Shown piece by piece: positions 35,578-48,308 of a DNA stretch of 64,000 nt. The notes beneath the pieces were generated by a model that worked only from the letters and a program-made list of their open reading frames with translations, did no database searches and had not been told where the DNA came from. The number at the start of each line of letters is the position of its first letter. Position 1 is the first letter of the stretch. Source of the DNA: Paramecium sonneborni (Eukaryota; Ciliophora; Oligohymenophorea; Peniculida; Parameciidae). Location of the stretch: assembly GCA_905182985.1 (NCBI GenBank), contig CAJJDN010000117.1:290002-354001 (forward strand). Reading direction: 5' to 3'. Position numbers and translations under genes: made by a program.

Positions 35578-38450
35578 TCAAATTATTGTTTTATATTTGT
35601 ATCTATCATATACTAATGTATCTTCAAATTATTAATCTATCCATCTTGGTTCTTTCTTTGAAAATACATTATTATTATCAGATTCTAAATTCTTAAATTA
35701 TGTCTACAAATAGTTAAATAATTACAGTTGCAACAAGATTGCATAAATTTAAAGACTTTAATAATTCTTCAGATCCAAAAGCTAATGGAGTCCACTTATC
35801 TGCATTCACCATATTCAAATTACCACCTTTATTTATAAAATCAATAATAATTTATTTGCTTTCTGACTAAAATGCCATATGCAATGGAGTATTGAGATTC
35901 TCACATTATTAATTAACATTCGCACCTAAATTAAGCAAAAATCTGCAAAATTATTCATCTCCATTTTTAGCACAATAATAGAGAGGAGTATTTCCAAATC
36001 GATCACATAATTATGTATCTCTTTAATTATATTGAAATCCTGAAGTCATAGCAACCTATAAATTCTTCATTTTAGCAGCTACAATTAATTTCCTATTTTT
36101 CAATTTAGCTTCACTCATTTCTTTTTATTTAGAGAATTTCATCATTTTCTTTTTTCTTGCAATTTCTTTGATTTCTAATTCTGCTCTTCTTGCTGTATCC
36201 TTAACTTAATAAAATTTTACAAATACCAATGAATTTTCATCAACTTTTTCTTATGTAGGAATATATTTATATAAACTTAATCTATGAGATTGTAATCTTT
36301 TTGTTGTTCTTTATGTTTATGATATTTAACCACTACTTTTTACTCCTATACTTAAAGCACCTTAAGATGGAATCTTCTCTATTTTGTCAATTGGTAATTT
36401 TGGTGGTAAATGACTAGATATATCTTTTAATCTTTCACTTTATCTCTTGTCTAATTCTTTATGTAATTCTTCAAAAAACTTTTTTGCTTACATGCATTTT
36501 CTTATTTTCATTTCAATATCTCTGTTCTTTTTTACTTCACTTCTAACTATTAATTTATTTAAAGCTTTCTTCTGTATGTATCTTTTTATAGCAAACTTAA
36601 TTTTATTAGCAGCTTAAACTTCAGCTTCTGAAGTTATCCAATTATTCTTTCTTGGAAAATTAGTATCAGATTCATCATTTTTATTTAAATACTATAATTC
36701 TGGAGATTAAAATTATCTTGGCAATTGAGGTCCTCCTGCATAATAATTTTTAAATTGATCTTATGTAACTGTATAATTTCTAATTCCTAATTTATATCTC
36801 TTTATCTCTTATTTTTAAATTTCTGGTTTTTAAACTTTATATTTATCCTCTGATAAAGTTGTCATTACTTTTGAAGGAGGATGAAAAGCTCTTTTTGATT
36901 TACTTACATCATATATTTCATTTCCAATTTTATAAATAGCTTTTGGAGGAGGTTTAGCTTCATTCCTTTGTAAAAATTCTTTTTACCTTTCTTTATCAGA
37001 TACTTTTTTCTATTTTAATTATATTTAATACTTCTCTTATTTTACTAATCACTTACAAAACTATTTCCTTAAACTTTTAAACGTATATATTTGCTAATGG
37101 ATTACCCATTCTTCTCTAAACTCTCAAATATTTCTCTTTTTTTCTTTCTGCTTCATTTTAAAGTTGTTTCTTTTTTGCAACATCTCTTAATTAATTGATA
37201 ATCTTCTTTTTTATGTTTCTTATCTGATTTGAATTTGAAAGTAATTAATTTTTCTTTTAATTTAACTCATAATTAATTTCTAAAATATCTATTTTTAGTT
37301 ATTACTAATGTTCTTTCGTTTCTCTTTATTTATTTTCTCTAACCATTCTTTTCTGTATTAAATAAGATTTCTCTTCATATAATAAAAAGTTTATAATATT
37401 TATTCTGCTATATTCATTTCAATTTAATGAATAACCTAAATTAATTATATTTATTACTGATGAATCTAAAAAATTAATAGCTCTTTAAATAAATTATTTA
37501 TCTAAGCATTTATTTATTAAAAATGAAGTAGATGCTAAAAACTTCAATTCATCTGCAGTTAAATAATTGCCTTCTTAACATTAATCTAATAATTTCTCTC
37601 TTTTTTAATAATTAACACCTTTGCTATTTTATTTCTTCATTTATTCATATCCAACTTTATGTATATTATTATCATTTGATATATAACCTTATTCAATTGC
37701 TTGATTCCATTCAAAAAATAAATCTGGTTGAGAAAATTAAAATTTAGGAGGATCTAAATATAATTTTTCCTCAAAATTTTGTTATGTTCGTACTCTTGAT
37801 GTATGAGCAGTGCTAAAATTTAGACTTTCAGTTGTTTTATGTCTTTTTTATATGAAATGATTGATATAGGCAAAAAACATTTTGATCTTTCATAATTATC
37901 AAATAACTACTTTATCTTGATTAGAATTTTAATAAACAAGTTCTATTAAAGCATATTGTAAGATTTTCTTGAGTTTTTTATATTGAGATTTAACCTTCAT
38001 CCATCCATATAGATCTAATGGTTTATTTATATTAGGAATAGAAGGTTCATGTTTTTCCTATTTATATTTAGCAAATAGATTTTCTAAACTTTTAGATATT
38101 TATTTTGTGGCACATTAGATGGCATAATTTTATTTCTATTCTAATGTTTCTAGCTTAAATAATTAATAATAATCTATTCCAAATTCCTAACAAACATCAA
38201 TATATTTAGTTTTGAGATCCTTTTTTGTCATTGATTTTCTAATTATTTTATCTAATAAAATAGCCTAAAAATCTAAATCGTTTTATGAATTTTAATCTTT
38301 CATTTATACTTTCATTTTAGTTTTAGTAATTTTCTATGAATTATCAATAAATGATTTTAATTTTGATTCAAAGTCTTGAATAGTTTCAAGATCTCCAAAT
38401 GCATCTGTTTCTACCTCAGTTTTAAAGAGTTTATTATATTTTCGTTTCAT
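35578..38450 (-). CDS. Large coiled-coil protein with C-terminal ankyrin repeats
   Basis: About 918 residues, five introns (24, 22, 26, 22 and 22 nt); several TGA codons lie inside these introns. Start MKRKYNKLFKTEVET. Helical and very charged through residue 800, with basic helical stretches that could be IQ-like (AANKIKFAIKRYIQKKA). Near the end are two to three ankyrin repeats: DRFGNTPLYYCAKNGDEQFC, LNTPLHMAF and NADKWTPLAF. The tail after the last intron is acidic (NLESDNNNVFS). Large ankyrin/coiled-coil proteins of this kind are often axonemal or cortical scaffolds; that is inference. Confidence 0.78.
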
Positions 38451-38608
38451 GTTTTAATGAGATTTATATAAATAAAAATTACAATAATGATAATTAATTA
38501 ATAAATATTTTAACAGAATTGATATAAAATTTTATAAAAGAAATTTTATGATTATTTTAGGATCACTTTTTAAGCGAAAAGGATTGATAAATAATTAAAT
38601 TAATTAAA

Positions 38609-38983
38609 ATGGCTGAAGCACCTTTAGAGAAAAAAATAAAAGTATTAATAGCAGCATCTGGAAGAATTTAAAAAGAATACTTGGCATACAAAAATGAAAT
38701 CTAATAATTCGAAAATGTTTTATAGGGAATATAAGATATTGAAGAAAACTCATTAAAAATAAAGAAATAAGTAATAAATAGTTATTAATAATAGAATGAA
38801 TTATTAATTGAATCAAAGAGTATGTTGCCTAATACTTTTTCAAGATTGGAAGAAAACAATTAAAAATTGATTGAACTAGTAGATTAAGCAGGAATGATAA
38901 ATATTGAATTAAAAGAACAAGCATAATAATGTATAGATCAAACCATAGAGTTTCTTAATTAAATAAATCCAGCAATGATTTGA
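38609..38983 (+). CDS. Small coiled-coil protein, prefoldin-like size
   Basis: Intronless, 124 residues starting MAEAPLEKKIKVLIAAS. Two long helices (LAYKNEIQQFENVLQGI and IELVDQAGMINIELKEQ) separated by a turn near LPNTFSRL, which resembles a beta-free prefoldin or a tethering-complex subunit. No certain family. Confidence 0.6.
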
Positions 38984-39023
38984 ATATTATTTATTTATAA
39001 TATATTTTTAAATAAAAAAAAAG

Positions 39024-39641
39024 ATGAAATAATAAGATGGATTCTTTTAAGATGATTCAATTAGGATTCATAAAGAAGAAACAAATGGAATACTTGAAAT
39101 AGAAAATGATATACCATTTAAACCTCATTATGGTAATAACTTTATGTTTAAATTTTGTGATGGTCAACCATAAATAACAATAGGTCCTCACTGTAAGTCT
39201 ATTTACTAAAATAGGGCCTTTGAGTCTTTGTGTGATAATTTCTATTATGATTGGGACCTATTTTATAAGTGCAACTATTTATATCAAATCTGGAATATGG
39301 TATAGTTTAGGATCCATAATGAGTGGCTTAATATTGGAAATATGCTTTTTGAGAGTATTTTTGAAAAATCCTGGAGTTAATTTTACATTAACAAAAGTTG
39401 TGAAAACTGAAAGTATCAATTTAATATATATATCATTAAAGAATCATGTTAACCTTGTAAATTAGAAAAAGAATAAGGAACTTATCATTGTTATGAATGT
39501 GATATTTGTGTAAGAGGATATGATCATCATTGTCCTTGGGTTGGAAAATGTATAGGAGAAGGTAATATAATGGAATTTTAAATGTTTTTGCTTTCTTTTC
39601 TACTATTTTTTGCTAGCAATTTATTTTTAGTCATGATTTGA
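39024..39641 (+). CDS. DHHC palmitoyltransferase
   Basis: About 188 residues, introns of 22 and 29 nt. The N-terminal cytosolic part is rich in acidic residues ([13 protein letters not shown]). Two membrane helices follow, then the Cys-rich domain [19 protein letters not shown] and the catalytic [15 protein letters not shown], then one more hydrophobic stretch to a TGA. These enzymes S-acylate proteins on Golgi or plasma membrane. It is short: the fourth helix and TTxE-like tail are missing or compressed. The next gene begins 11 bp after the stop. Either a compact family member or a 3'-truncated one. Confidence 0.85.
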
Positions 39642-39652
39642 TAATAATATTT

Positions 39653-41206
39653 ATGTTAAATTTATCTAATTTATGGTTTGCTTGGAGTAAATAAAGCAAA
39701 TTAAAAGATCATTATGAAATAGATGGAAGAAAAGTAAACAATTAAATTGTATCTTTAAGTCATTAGGTCCATCAAAATATGGTCAGGTTATTAAATATAA
39801 AGAGAAAAAAAAAGATGGTTAAATTAGAATTGTTAAGGTTGTTCCTAAAATTAAAATTATAAACTAATTAAGATTTAAATAAGAGATAAACTAATTGCGT
39901 TATTTAGTAATTTGTTAAATTTAATGTAGAATCATGAAAATATTACAAGATTAATTGAATTATTTGAGGATGATAAGAATCTATATTTTGTAATGGAGTA
40001 ATCTCTATATAATATAAAACAGATATTGTGATGGAGGGTCATTATTTGAAAAGATTTTATTGAGATATCGACTTAAATAGGGAGAAGCTAGGTATATTTT
40101 TTAACAAATCATAAATTCTCTTAATATTGCGCATAGATCTGCTTTATGTTAAAGAGATTTAAGGGTATTGAATATATTTTATTAGTTAGCCTGAATCTTT
40201 TCATTTTATAAATAGAGATATTAATAATTTAGATATTAAATTAATTGATCTTGGATTCTAACTTATATATGTAGATGATTATATAAAGAAATCTAATAAT
40301 TAAATAATAGAAACATCTCGATAAGGAAAAGTATTTGATAATTAATAAAATTAGTTATATTTTACAGCTCCTGAAATATTTAATGGAAAATTAACAGAGA
40401 AAAGTGAAATATGGGCTGCTGGAGTATTATTGCATGTTATGCTTACAGGCGATTTACCTTTTGATGGGAAAGATGAAAATGAAATTTATAAGAATATTTA
40501 AGAGAATAAAATTTAATTAAAAACAAAAGGAACTGTTTCTGATCTCATTTAGAAAATCTTATAACCATAAGAAAAAAGATATTAAATATTTTAGATTTAA
40601 AAACATTAATGGATGAGTCAATAATTTAATGAAGAAGAAGAAAAATTAGATATAAACTTTTGCAAATTAAAAGAGTTAACTTAAAATAATTTTCTTTAAA
40701 AAGTAACAAATTTTTAACTTAGATTATGAGAGGGTATGTTGCTGATTAAGTAAAATAAGGATTAGCAGAAAATTTAAGATTAATTTTTGATTAATTAGAT
40801 ATTTCAGGTAGTGGATTCATCAAAATTGACTTAATATAAAAAGCTCTTGAAAAACAGAAAGAACATGAAGATATTCTTAAATTATTAAAATATGTATAAA
40901 CTGAAGATGGAACCATTAATTATTTAGGTAGATTCAATTAAAACAATAATAGACTTTATGAATTAGATACTAGAGAAAAGAGTTTTTGTAGATGAAGAAA
41001 GAATATATAACACCTTTAAAATATTTGATTTGAATAACAAAGGGAAAATTTCAAATGAAAATCTTTGGGAAATTTTATCCAAAATAGAAAATTATAAATA
41101 TATTACTAAAGAATATTGCTCCTTATTAATTAACGAAGTTGATAGAGATTAAGATGGAGAGATAGAATATTTAGAGTTTATTGATATGTTTTTCAAAAGA
41201 GTATGA
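39653..41206 (+). CDS. Calcium-dependent protein kinase (CDPK-like), atypical
   Basis: About 469 residues, six introns of 20-26 nt. Kinase domain: a weak glycine loop (LGPSKYGQV), RIVKVVPK with the probable ATP lysine, ELFEDDKNLYFVMEYCDGGS and QIINSLNIAH. The catalytic loop is CQRDLRPESFH (His to Gln, Lys to Arg, Asn to Ser) and DLGF stands for DFG. APEI, EIWAAGVLLHVML and PFDGKDENEIY follow. Then a junction helix and EF-hands; DRDQDGEIEYLEF is complete, whereas LDISGSGFIKI and DLNNKGKIS are partial. Calcium would release autoinhibition as in other CDPKs. The metal-binding Asn is replaced, so activity is uncertain. Confidence 0.88.
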
Positions 41207-41321
41207 TTTAAGATAGAAATTTTTAATCTAAATAAAATTTTTTGATATAAAATTAATATGTAATTTTCTCATAAAAACAGAGTGTTTATTAAGCAATAAT
41301 CTTTAGATTAAAGTGAAAATA

Positions 41322-42261
41322 ATGGATAATAGTAAAATACATTAGAATAAGACTTAATTGAATTAGGATTTTAGACTGGTCAAATACTCTTTGTTCCAAG
41401 AATTGAGTCCTAAAAAATGTTAATGCAGACAATAATTGTCAAAGTTAATATAGTTCTTAATTTAGGATACTTAAAACAAAAGTGTTCATGTGAATTTAAA
41501 TCCTCAAACAATAAGAAAAGTGAAATTATATTTAAGCAATTAAGTATAAAATAGAAAATTAGTTCCACAACATGATTAACATGATGTAGTTATCTAAATA
41601 TATATATAGATTAATTAAGATAAATTTATTTGTAGAATCTGTTTAGAAGATGGATAGACAAGCGTATTTATCAAACCTTGTGAATGTAAAGGTTCTATTC
41701 AGTATGTTCATGAAGATTGCTTAAAAACTTGGCTCTTAAGAAATCATAAAATCGACGAAATAGCTGGCAGTAGAGTAATTTTTTTAAAATTCATTTTAGG
41801 TATTTTGTGAATTATGCAAAAAAACATTTCACTGTGAAGTGTAATTTTAATAAAAATACGAATTTTCATAGCTGTTAAGAATTCCTATAAATTAAAAATA
41901 TTGTTTGCTTGGCTTTTTTATTTTAAGTCTTTTTTTATATGGATTAGGAATTACCCTTGCAGCTATTATGTATTAAAATGAGAATTTTATTGTTGCGTGT
42001 ATAATTGGAATTGTTCTTAGCTTTTTTATTGGATTAATCATATAAATTCTTTTGTTTGCTTTAGTTTTTGAAATTATCTCAATTACTAAAGTGTAAAAAT
42101 GGAATATAAATGAATATAAAATTGTTCAATAATAGTTTAAATTAAGAATAGATAAAAAAAAAATAAAAAAATCAAATTCAGCTCCTGTATTGACTTTCAA
42201 AGAAGAATTTGTAATCAAAATTTTGACAAAGCAACAAACTAATCTTGAAAAATTTTCTTGA
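41322..42261 (+). CDS. MARCH-like RING-CH E3 with two membrane helices
   Basis: About 304 residues, one 25-nt intron. RING-CH: CRICLEDG, CECKGSIQYVHEDCLKTWL, CELCKKTF. Two hydrophobic helices follow (GFFILSLFLYGLGITLAAIM and IVACIIGIVLSFFIGLII), the layout of membrane-bound MARCH E3 ligases. The start MDNSK was chosen because it is in frame with the RING; an earlier ATG at 41258 is in another frame. A conserved pre-RING region (KLVPQHDQHDVVI) has unknown function. Confidence 0.87.
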
Positions 42262-42516
42262 AAAATTTTTGCACTATTCTAATCTGATATTAATAACTTA
42301 TAAATATTTATTTTTCAATATTATATCTAATTTTTAATTAATTAGTATAATCTTTAATTGAATTAGAATAATTCATTAATCCAATTCTTTTTAATTAATT
42401 ATGAAATTCTATTATAAAAATATTAGAATAAGAAGCCTCATTAAATCTAATAATATTAAAATACAATCAATACGATAAATGCTTAATTCCTTTTCATATT
42501 TTTATAAATTAATATC

Positions 42517-43190
42517 ATGTAAAATCAAAAAATTAAAATCCTTTCTAATACTGCAGCCTAACCTTAACAAAATAAAATCAAAATTTTACCAGATATCAAA
42601 GTTGATCAAGATGTATTTTTAAATATTTATTTCTTAGAGACAACCATTTTTTTCTAGTCTGTTAGATGAGACATTAATGACTATTTTAACAAATGGAAAT
42701 AAATATAATTTATTTGCTTATATGGACAAAGATGTGGTTATAGAATAATTTTGGAATTTTGAATTTGAGGGCTAAAATGTTTTTAAAGGAAAGAAAATTA
42801 GTGGTAAGGCTAATTTATAAATATTAGGTGTTTTAAAATTTTAACCAGATCATCCTGCAAGACCTCCAAAATTCTATTTTAATCCTGTACAATCAAATGG
42901 TTAAGTCGATTAAGTAATCTAGCATGAAAATATTTATGGGGGTAAAAATTTATTTCTTTGTAGATCATTCATTATGCATTCCAATGTTGAACGATTAAGT
43001 TTGGAATCAAAGCAATATTCCTTATGATATTTTACAAGCAATTGAACATATATTTGCGAATCCAAATTGGGTAGAAGGTTCAGATGCGCCTGCTAATCCT
43101 ATATTTTCTTCTAAATCAGAATAAGAGAAAAAGCAAATTTAACTAAAGCAGGCAAAATTCTTACCTGATTTTAAATTAAATAGTGAATGA
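42517..43190 (+). CDS. Ubiquitin-conjugating (E2)-like protein
   Basis: About 208 residues, introns of 25 and 22 nt. UBC fold with HPARPPKFYFNP, a possible active cysteine in HSLCIPMLNDQVW, and the C-terminal helices YDILQAIEHIFANPNW. The N-terminal 40 residues are Gln/Lys-rich. No HPN; the loop before the Cys is longer than usual because of NPVQSNGQVDQVIQ. Likely an active but unusual E2; could also be a UFC1-type conjugator. Confidence 0.75.
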
Positions 43191-43919
43191 TTCAAGCAAT
43201 CATATAAATATTATACATAGATGTGTCTTTATTAATAATTATGTTTAAGTCATTGCTTTTCTTTATTTTAGATTTAATAAAAATTAATTAATTATGAATA
43301 TTGAGATATCTTTAAAAAAATCCTTTTTTTTTGATACCATCTATCTTGTTTTTAATATAATAAACCTTTATTAGATGCTAGTTATTATATTTGTTATTTA
43401 ATGTAAATTATAATCAATTTTTATCAATAAATTTATAAAATACTATGTCAAGTAGACAAACAATTGTCATATTTTAAGTAAAATATAAAATTATTTGATT
43501 AGAAAGTTAAGATTAATTCCTATTTTTATACTTTAGTTCAATATAATTAGAATTATTTTACAAAGTCACTAACAATATTTTGTTTGAATGAGCTTCCCTT
43601 TTTAAGCGAAGTTAATGTTTAAACCAATAATTTTTTTAATTACTTTAAAATTAACTAAATTCAAGGAATTAATTAATTTTAAAATTGTTAATAATCTTTT
43701 AGTCAAAAAGTGTTAAAAATATAAATTACAATTCTTATCCTATAATAGAGGACAAAATTTATTTAATTTTTTAAACCTAATTTGAATTTTTTAAAGAAAT
43801 ATGAATGAAAATTATTTAAGATTTAAATAGAATAATCAATACAATAAATGAAAAAAGTTATGAAAATTTATGAAGAATAAAAAATTGATAAAAAATATTG
43901 ATTATATAAATTTCAATAG
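43191..43919. other. Noncoding, no gene seen
   Basis: About 730 bp, AT-rich with many short A and T runs. All frames on both strands are cut by TGA or lack protein-like composition. Confidence 0.5.
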
Positions 43920-44480
43920 GATTTGATCAGATATAATTAAAAACTCATGTTAACCTAATTTTCAACCAATTTTACCAACAGAGTTTGTAGCTACAAGAAA
44001 ATACATGCTTTAATAAATAAGAATATCAGATTTTTTTAAGAGATCAAAAAAAGAAAACTATACTCAAAAGGAATCCTTTTAGTAATCTTTATAGTAGCAA
44101 AATACCAGACATTAAATTTGAATTATCGATAAGCATGATTGAGTTTAGATGGAATGGCAGAAAGAGCTATTTATATCAGAAGATAGAAAACAAGATAAAT
44201 TACAAATATTGAACAATATGTGTTATTCAAGATGTAAAAAGAAAATAGGAAACAATATTAAAAACTTTCTATGAAGGTGTAAAAAAACTTTAATCAATTC
44301 AACTTAATGATTAATGTAAAAATGGTGCAAGTTTTTTGAAAGACGAAATTCATTGGGAAAAATCTAATGGAACAAATTTTGCATGAGTAGGTAATAATAA
44401 ATTTTATAAAAGTGAATGTGGAGATGAGAAAAAACCATATAAATACTATCAGAAAGAAAAATGAACAATAATCCTTCATA
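43920..44480 (+). pseudogene. Decayed coding sequence
   Basis: Protein-like stretches occur in all three plus frames and change frame without usable introns: NLIFNQFYQQSLQLQ and LRDQKKKTILKRNP in one, GMAERAIYIRRQKTRQ and YVLFKMQKENRKQYQKLS in another, DKLQILNNMCYSRCKKK in the third. TGA codons interrupt each. No family recognised. A genuine gene with many introns is less likely because no intron set restores one frame. Confidence 0.4.
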
Positions 44481-44834
44481 TCAAGTAATTAATAGGGAAA
44501 TAATAAGAAGGAGAATGAACAAAAAATGATTATGATTTTTTTATAATTTAAAATTTAATTTTAATTCTAATATAATGCAGTTTAAACATATTTGAATTAT
44601 AGATCTCTATTTTTATCTTACTTTTTTTAATAAAGTTAGATTTTCAGTTCTAATTTAAATAAAATTTTCTATCGACTTACATAATTTTAGGATAAAGACT
44701 CTTTTTCATTATTTTTTAATAACATAAAATCATATTAACGTAAGAGAAATTTAGAAAATTGTTTATTTTTATATTATGATGAATATCAACAATATAATAA
44801 AAATAAAAACTAATTACTAAAATAAGCCTTTGTT
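44481..44834. other. Noncoding, no gene seen
   Basis: Short AT-rich gap between the decayed sequence and the discoidin-like gene; no frame supported. Confidence 0.5.
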
Positions 44835-45371
44835 TCAAAGTTAAAAATAAGCCTCAATTTTGATTATATTAATATTAGCAGTTTCTGAATTCCCATTTCT
44901 ATTAAAAATTCTAAAATATTTGACAAACTAATTTTAAAATTTGATTTTGGCAACTTCATTATAGTAATTGATTCCATCAAATATTACAGTTTCTTTATTT
45001 GAATCGGATGCATAAACTATAAAATCATAGGTACGAACATCACCATTTCGTAACATAATTTTTAATGTATTTAATTCAAAAGCCTGTCTTAATTCAATAA
45101 CAATTGACTTGCCTTTACCACAATAAGTCCCTAGATAATTTTAATAAGCTCCATAAATTTCATTTCTAAATAGAATTCCTGATCCACTTAATTAAATATA
45201 ATTTTATTTTCGACTTGTCAATAAAGGACTTTCATCATAGCTTATCACATTTTTGTAATTGCCTCTAATTTATGTTTTTATTTTATTTTATCTTGAGCAA
45301 AATTTAAATTCTTTCTTAGAATAATTTAAGCTAATTGCAAAAAGAATAACTATCACATAATATCTGAGCAT
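44835..45371 (-). CDS. Secreted discoidin (F5/8 C)-like domain protein
   Basis: Intronless, 178 residues. A signal peptide opens the protein (LRYYVIVILFAISLNYS). A single beta-sandwich follows with GNYKNVISYDESPLL, YLGTYCGKGKSIVIELRQ, FELNTLKIMLRNGDVRTYDF and VKYFRIFNRNGN, the spacing of a discoidin/F5-8 type C carbohydrate-binding domain. Likely secreted or surface-held. Ligand unknown. Confidence 0.72.
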
Positions 45372-45522
45372 TTTTAATTTATTATAAATTAAAAAAAATA
45401 AATCTTTTCATCTCTTTTTTCAAGAAGAAAAAGTATCTAAATTATCAAAAAATCAAAATTTAACTCTTACTTTCTTTGAAAATAATTTTGTGTAAATAAT
45501 TGAAATTTGTTAAATTTTAAAT

Positions 45523-45630
45523 ATGGTTATAGATGAAAATGTTAGATAGCAACCTGAAATCTTAATGAGATTAAAAGATGGAAATAGTTAAGATGAGAGT
45601 TTTGATAAATACTTTACACATGGTAGATGA
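45523..45630 (+). other. Possible short coding fragment
   Basis: A 35-codon frame from ATG 45523 to TGA 45628 (MVIDENVRQQPEILMRLKDG). Protein-like but very short and without continuation; perhaps a first exon or relic. The surrounding interval 45372-45758 holds nothing else I can support. Confidence 0.25.
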
Positions 45631-45758
45631 ATTTAAGAATTTTATAAAATAAATTTAATTGATATAAATGTTAATTTTTCATAATAAGAATCAAATATTT
45701 AAATTTAGACTTTACACTAAAATATAGAAATTTATATAATCACTCATAATTATTATAA

Positions 45759-46010
45759 TCAAATCTTGATTCTTCTATTTGGATCTTTCTTGGATTCTTA
45801 GTAAATACAATCACTCAAAATTTCTTTAGATATTCTAAACATCGTAATTCCTTCTTTCTGATACAAATAGCATGTTTCATCTTTAAATATATCCATAGAT
45901 GCACTATAAAATGTTTATGTTTTTACAACAATTTTATAATTATTCCATTTATATAGTTTTCCATATTGACCTAAAATTAAAACTAATATCATTATATTTT
46001 TTCTATTCAT
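45759..46010 (-). CDS. Small secreted protein
   Basis: Frame of 83 residues with a hydrophobic leader (KNIMILVLILGQYG) and two Cys. The rest is charged (DIFKDETCYLYQKEG, ESKKDPNRRIKI). Same strand as the discoidin-like gene and about 390 bp upstream. No family recognised. Confidence 0.5.
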
Positions 46011-46242
46011 AATAAAATGATAAATAATATTTTGTAAATAGAAATAAATTAATTCTACTTTACTTTCCATTTCAATTCAGTTTATATATTGAAATTATTT
46101 ATTTTAAAAATAAATTTTAAGCATTTATAATATTTTAAAGACCCTAAATAAACAGAATAAATTTTACTATATCCATCACTTCATATTTTTTAGAATACCT
46201 AATAAAATTTCTTGCTTTTAAAAAAAAATTAAATATAAATAA

Positions 46243-48308
46243 ATGTTCTATTTAATTTTTTATTTTCTTACTTAGGAACAAGTGATATTCAGCTAAACTA
46301 CTTACATCACATACGATGAAAGTACATTTAGATCGTTTTAAATTAAAAACAAAGGATTCTATTGCTTCAATAATATGGGAAGAACATAAGACATAAAATT
46401 TAGAGACTCTTTTCAGAATATTCCAAATGTAATTCTGATTCCAGAATTATATGATATTCCTGGAAGCAGAGCAAATTATAATCTTAAAATTACTGAAATT
46501 ACATTAACAAGTATAAAAAAGAATTTTTGAATTATAGAATTCTCTCTCAGCATAACATGTACAGAAGGAATGGTTTATGGAATTTATTTAAAATGGTTAG
46601 CAATTGATGATGCAAGAGTTTAAGTTATTAATCAATTTAACATACAAAATTTCGAGAAAAAAACTTTTGATCATATTAATAGTAATGCTCAAAAATACTT
46701 TATATCTGTTATTTCTTTCTCTTTTTCAGGGCCAGTTAGTTTTAAAGTTTAGGTAAAAATAATTTAATGTAAAGGTAACTGAAATAACAACTAAAAATTT
46801 AACTATCACAATTACCGATCCATAAAATTTAATAACAAATCTTATTAAATTAAGTTATTAAATAATTTTAGGCATTGATGAGATTTTCAATTAATATGAT
46901 CTTTTACAGATAAATTCTCCTTTTGTTAGTTAACATTTCCCTCTCATAGAAAAATCATGGTTTATTATTCCAATTAATGGATTTTATTATGATGCAGTTG
47001 ATAGAATGAAATTCAAAAAAATATATCATTCAGATTAATCCTTTTAATGGTTTGAGTTAATTACAGGTAATTTTAGAGATATATAATAGATTGTTGTTGC
47101 ATTCCAGTTGGGTATCATGTTCCTTAGTGGATGAAATTCTAACATATCACTGACATGAAACCTTATGAAATCAGTTAAATTAAGATAAAGCAAATAATTG
47201 ATAGCAGAATTGATTACATAAATTCTTTTTAAATTTTATTTGAAGGAAAAGCTGAGAAAATAACTTCCCTTGGAGAAATAATGTAGATTATAGACAAAAC
47301 AGAAAACGATATTACTTTAAATATTCATACTTTATGTAATGAAAATGAGTAGTTGAAAATTAACTTAAATATTCCTCTCATAAATTTTCCGAATCCATAT
47401 ATCCTCAAATGTTTGGACTCCTTCCAAGAAATTGTTTATTCAATAACACTTTTACCTGCTTCAATAGCTTTTTAAGAATTGATATTTAAAATCTCAGAAT
47501 CAGAATGCAAAATTTCTTAATTACTGTTCAACTATTAACAAAATGTAGTTGAATTATTTTCAATTCAGAAACTCTCCATTTAATCTGATTAAACTTGAGA
47601 TAAATAAATATATAACAACTTTGTATACTCTAGACTATATTTCTAACTTCATTCTAAATATTTCTGTTTAAATAAGTTATTTGATTTGAAGAATCCTTTA
47701 TTCATCCTTATAAATTACCTTATCAATTATATAATATTTTTTTTTAATCTTTTAATAAGTTGCATAATTACTTCTTTTGATATAAAAAATAATCGAGAAA
47801 TGGATTTTTATTTATTTTTTGTTTAGAACAAAGGAACTATTTTCATCAGCAATCGTTTTTTTAATAGTATTTTTGTTAGAAATTTAGAAGCTTAAATTAT
47901 TTTCATGATATTTAAATTATTTGATTTTTCAAATGTATTAGAAGTTATTAAACAGTTACTCATTTAAGAATTAAATTTCAAATGATTCTGTATTTTAAAG
48001 TGCTTACTAAAAATATGATACTGTTGTAGGTTTAAGCTGATTGTGATTCTTAGTTATCTGGTTGTTTATAGAAGATAAGAATTGTATTTATTTCGTTAGT
48101 AAAAAATTTAAATGCTTGGGTATACAACTAGTAGTGGCACATGCAGAAATAATAAAATGAAGAAAGATCAACTGCAACTGATCATAATGAAAGCAACAAT
48201 TATTAAAAGATTGTATCTTCAATAGAGTAGAATGTCTGCACAAATCATAATTATTTAATGAATTCAAATTATAATTTACAGAATTCATAAAATTTTAGTG
48301 AATAATGA
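46243..48308 (+). CDS. H-type-lectin-like surface protein, 3' exons uncertain
   Basis: A signal-like N-terminus (MFYLIFYFLTQEQVIFSQ) precedes an H-type lectin-like domain (FRDSFQNIPNVILIPELYDI, NYNLKITEITLT, WLAIDDARVQ). A 27-nt intron removes the TGA near 46528; further introns of 22 and 23 nt lead to SFQWFELITD-CCCIPVGYHVP and a second beta-rich module to a TGA at 47596. Downstream, other frames remain open with membrane-like segments (INYIIFFFNLLISCI) and a polar tail to TGA 48306. The gene either ends at 47598 (about 425 residues) or continues as a receptor-like protein. The 3' part could also be decayed. Confidence 0.55.

Noticed and set aside
35180..35690. Plus-strand Gln-rich gene
   Set aside because: No start codon, and its distal part is antisense to the ankyrin gene tail, which reads naturally after a 22-nt intron.
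37415..37425. Premature TGA in the ankyrin gene
   Set aside because: It lies just past a 22-nt intron; removing that intron and a 26-nt one near 37300 shifts the frame so the TGA is not read and the coding frame continues.
46510..46540. Nonsense TGA in the lectin-like gene
   Set aside because: A canonical 27-nt intron (GTATAAA...TATAG) contains it and keeps frame.
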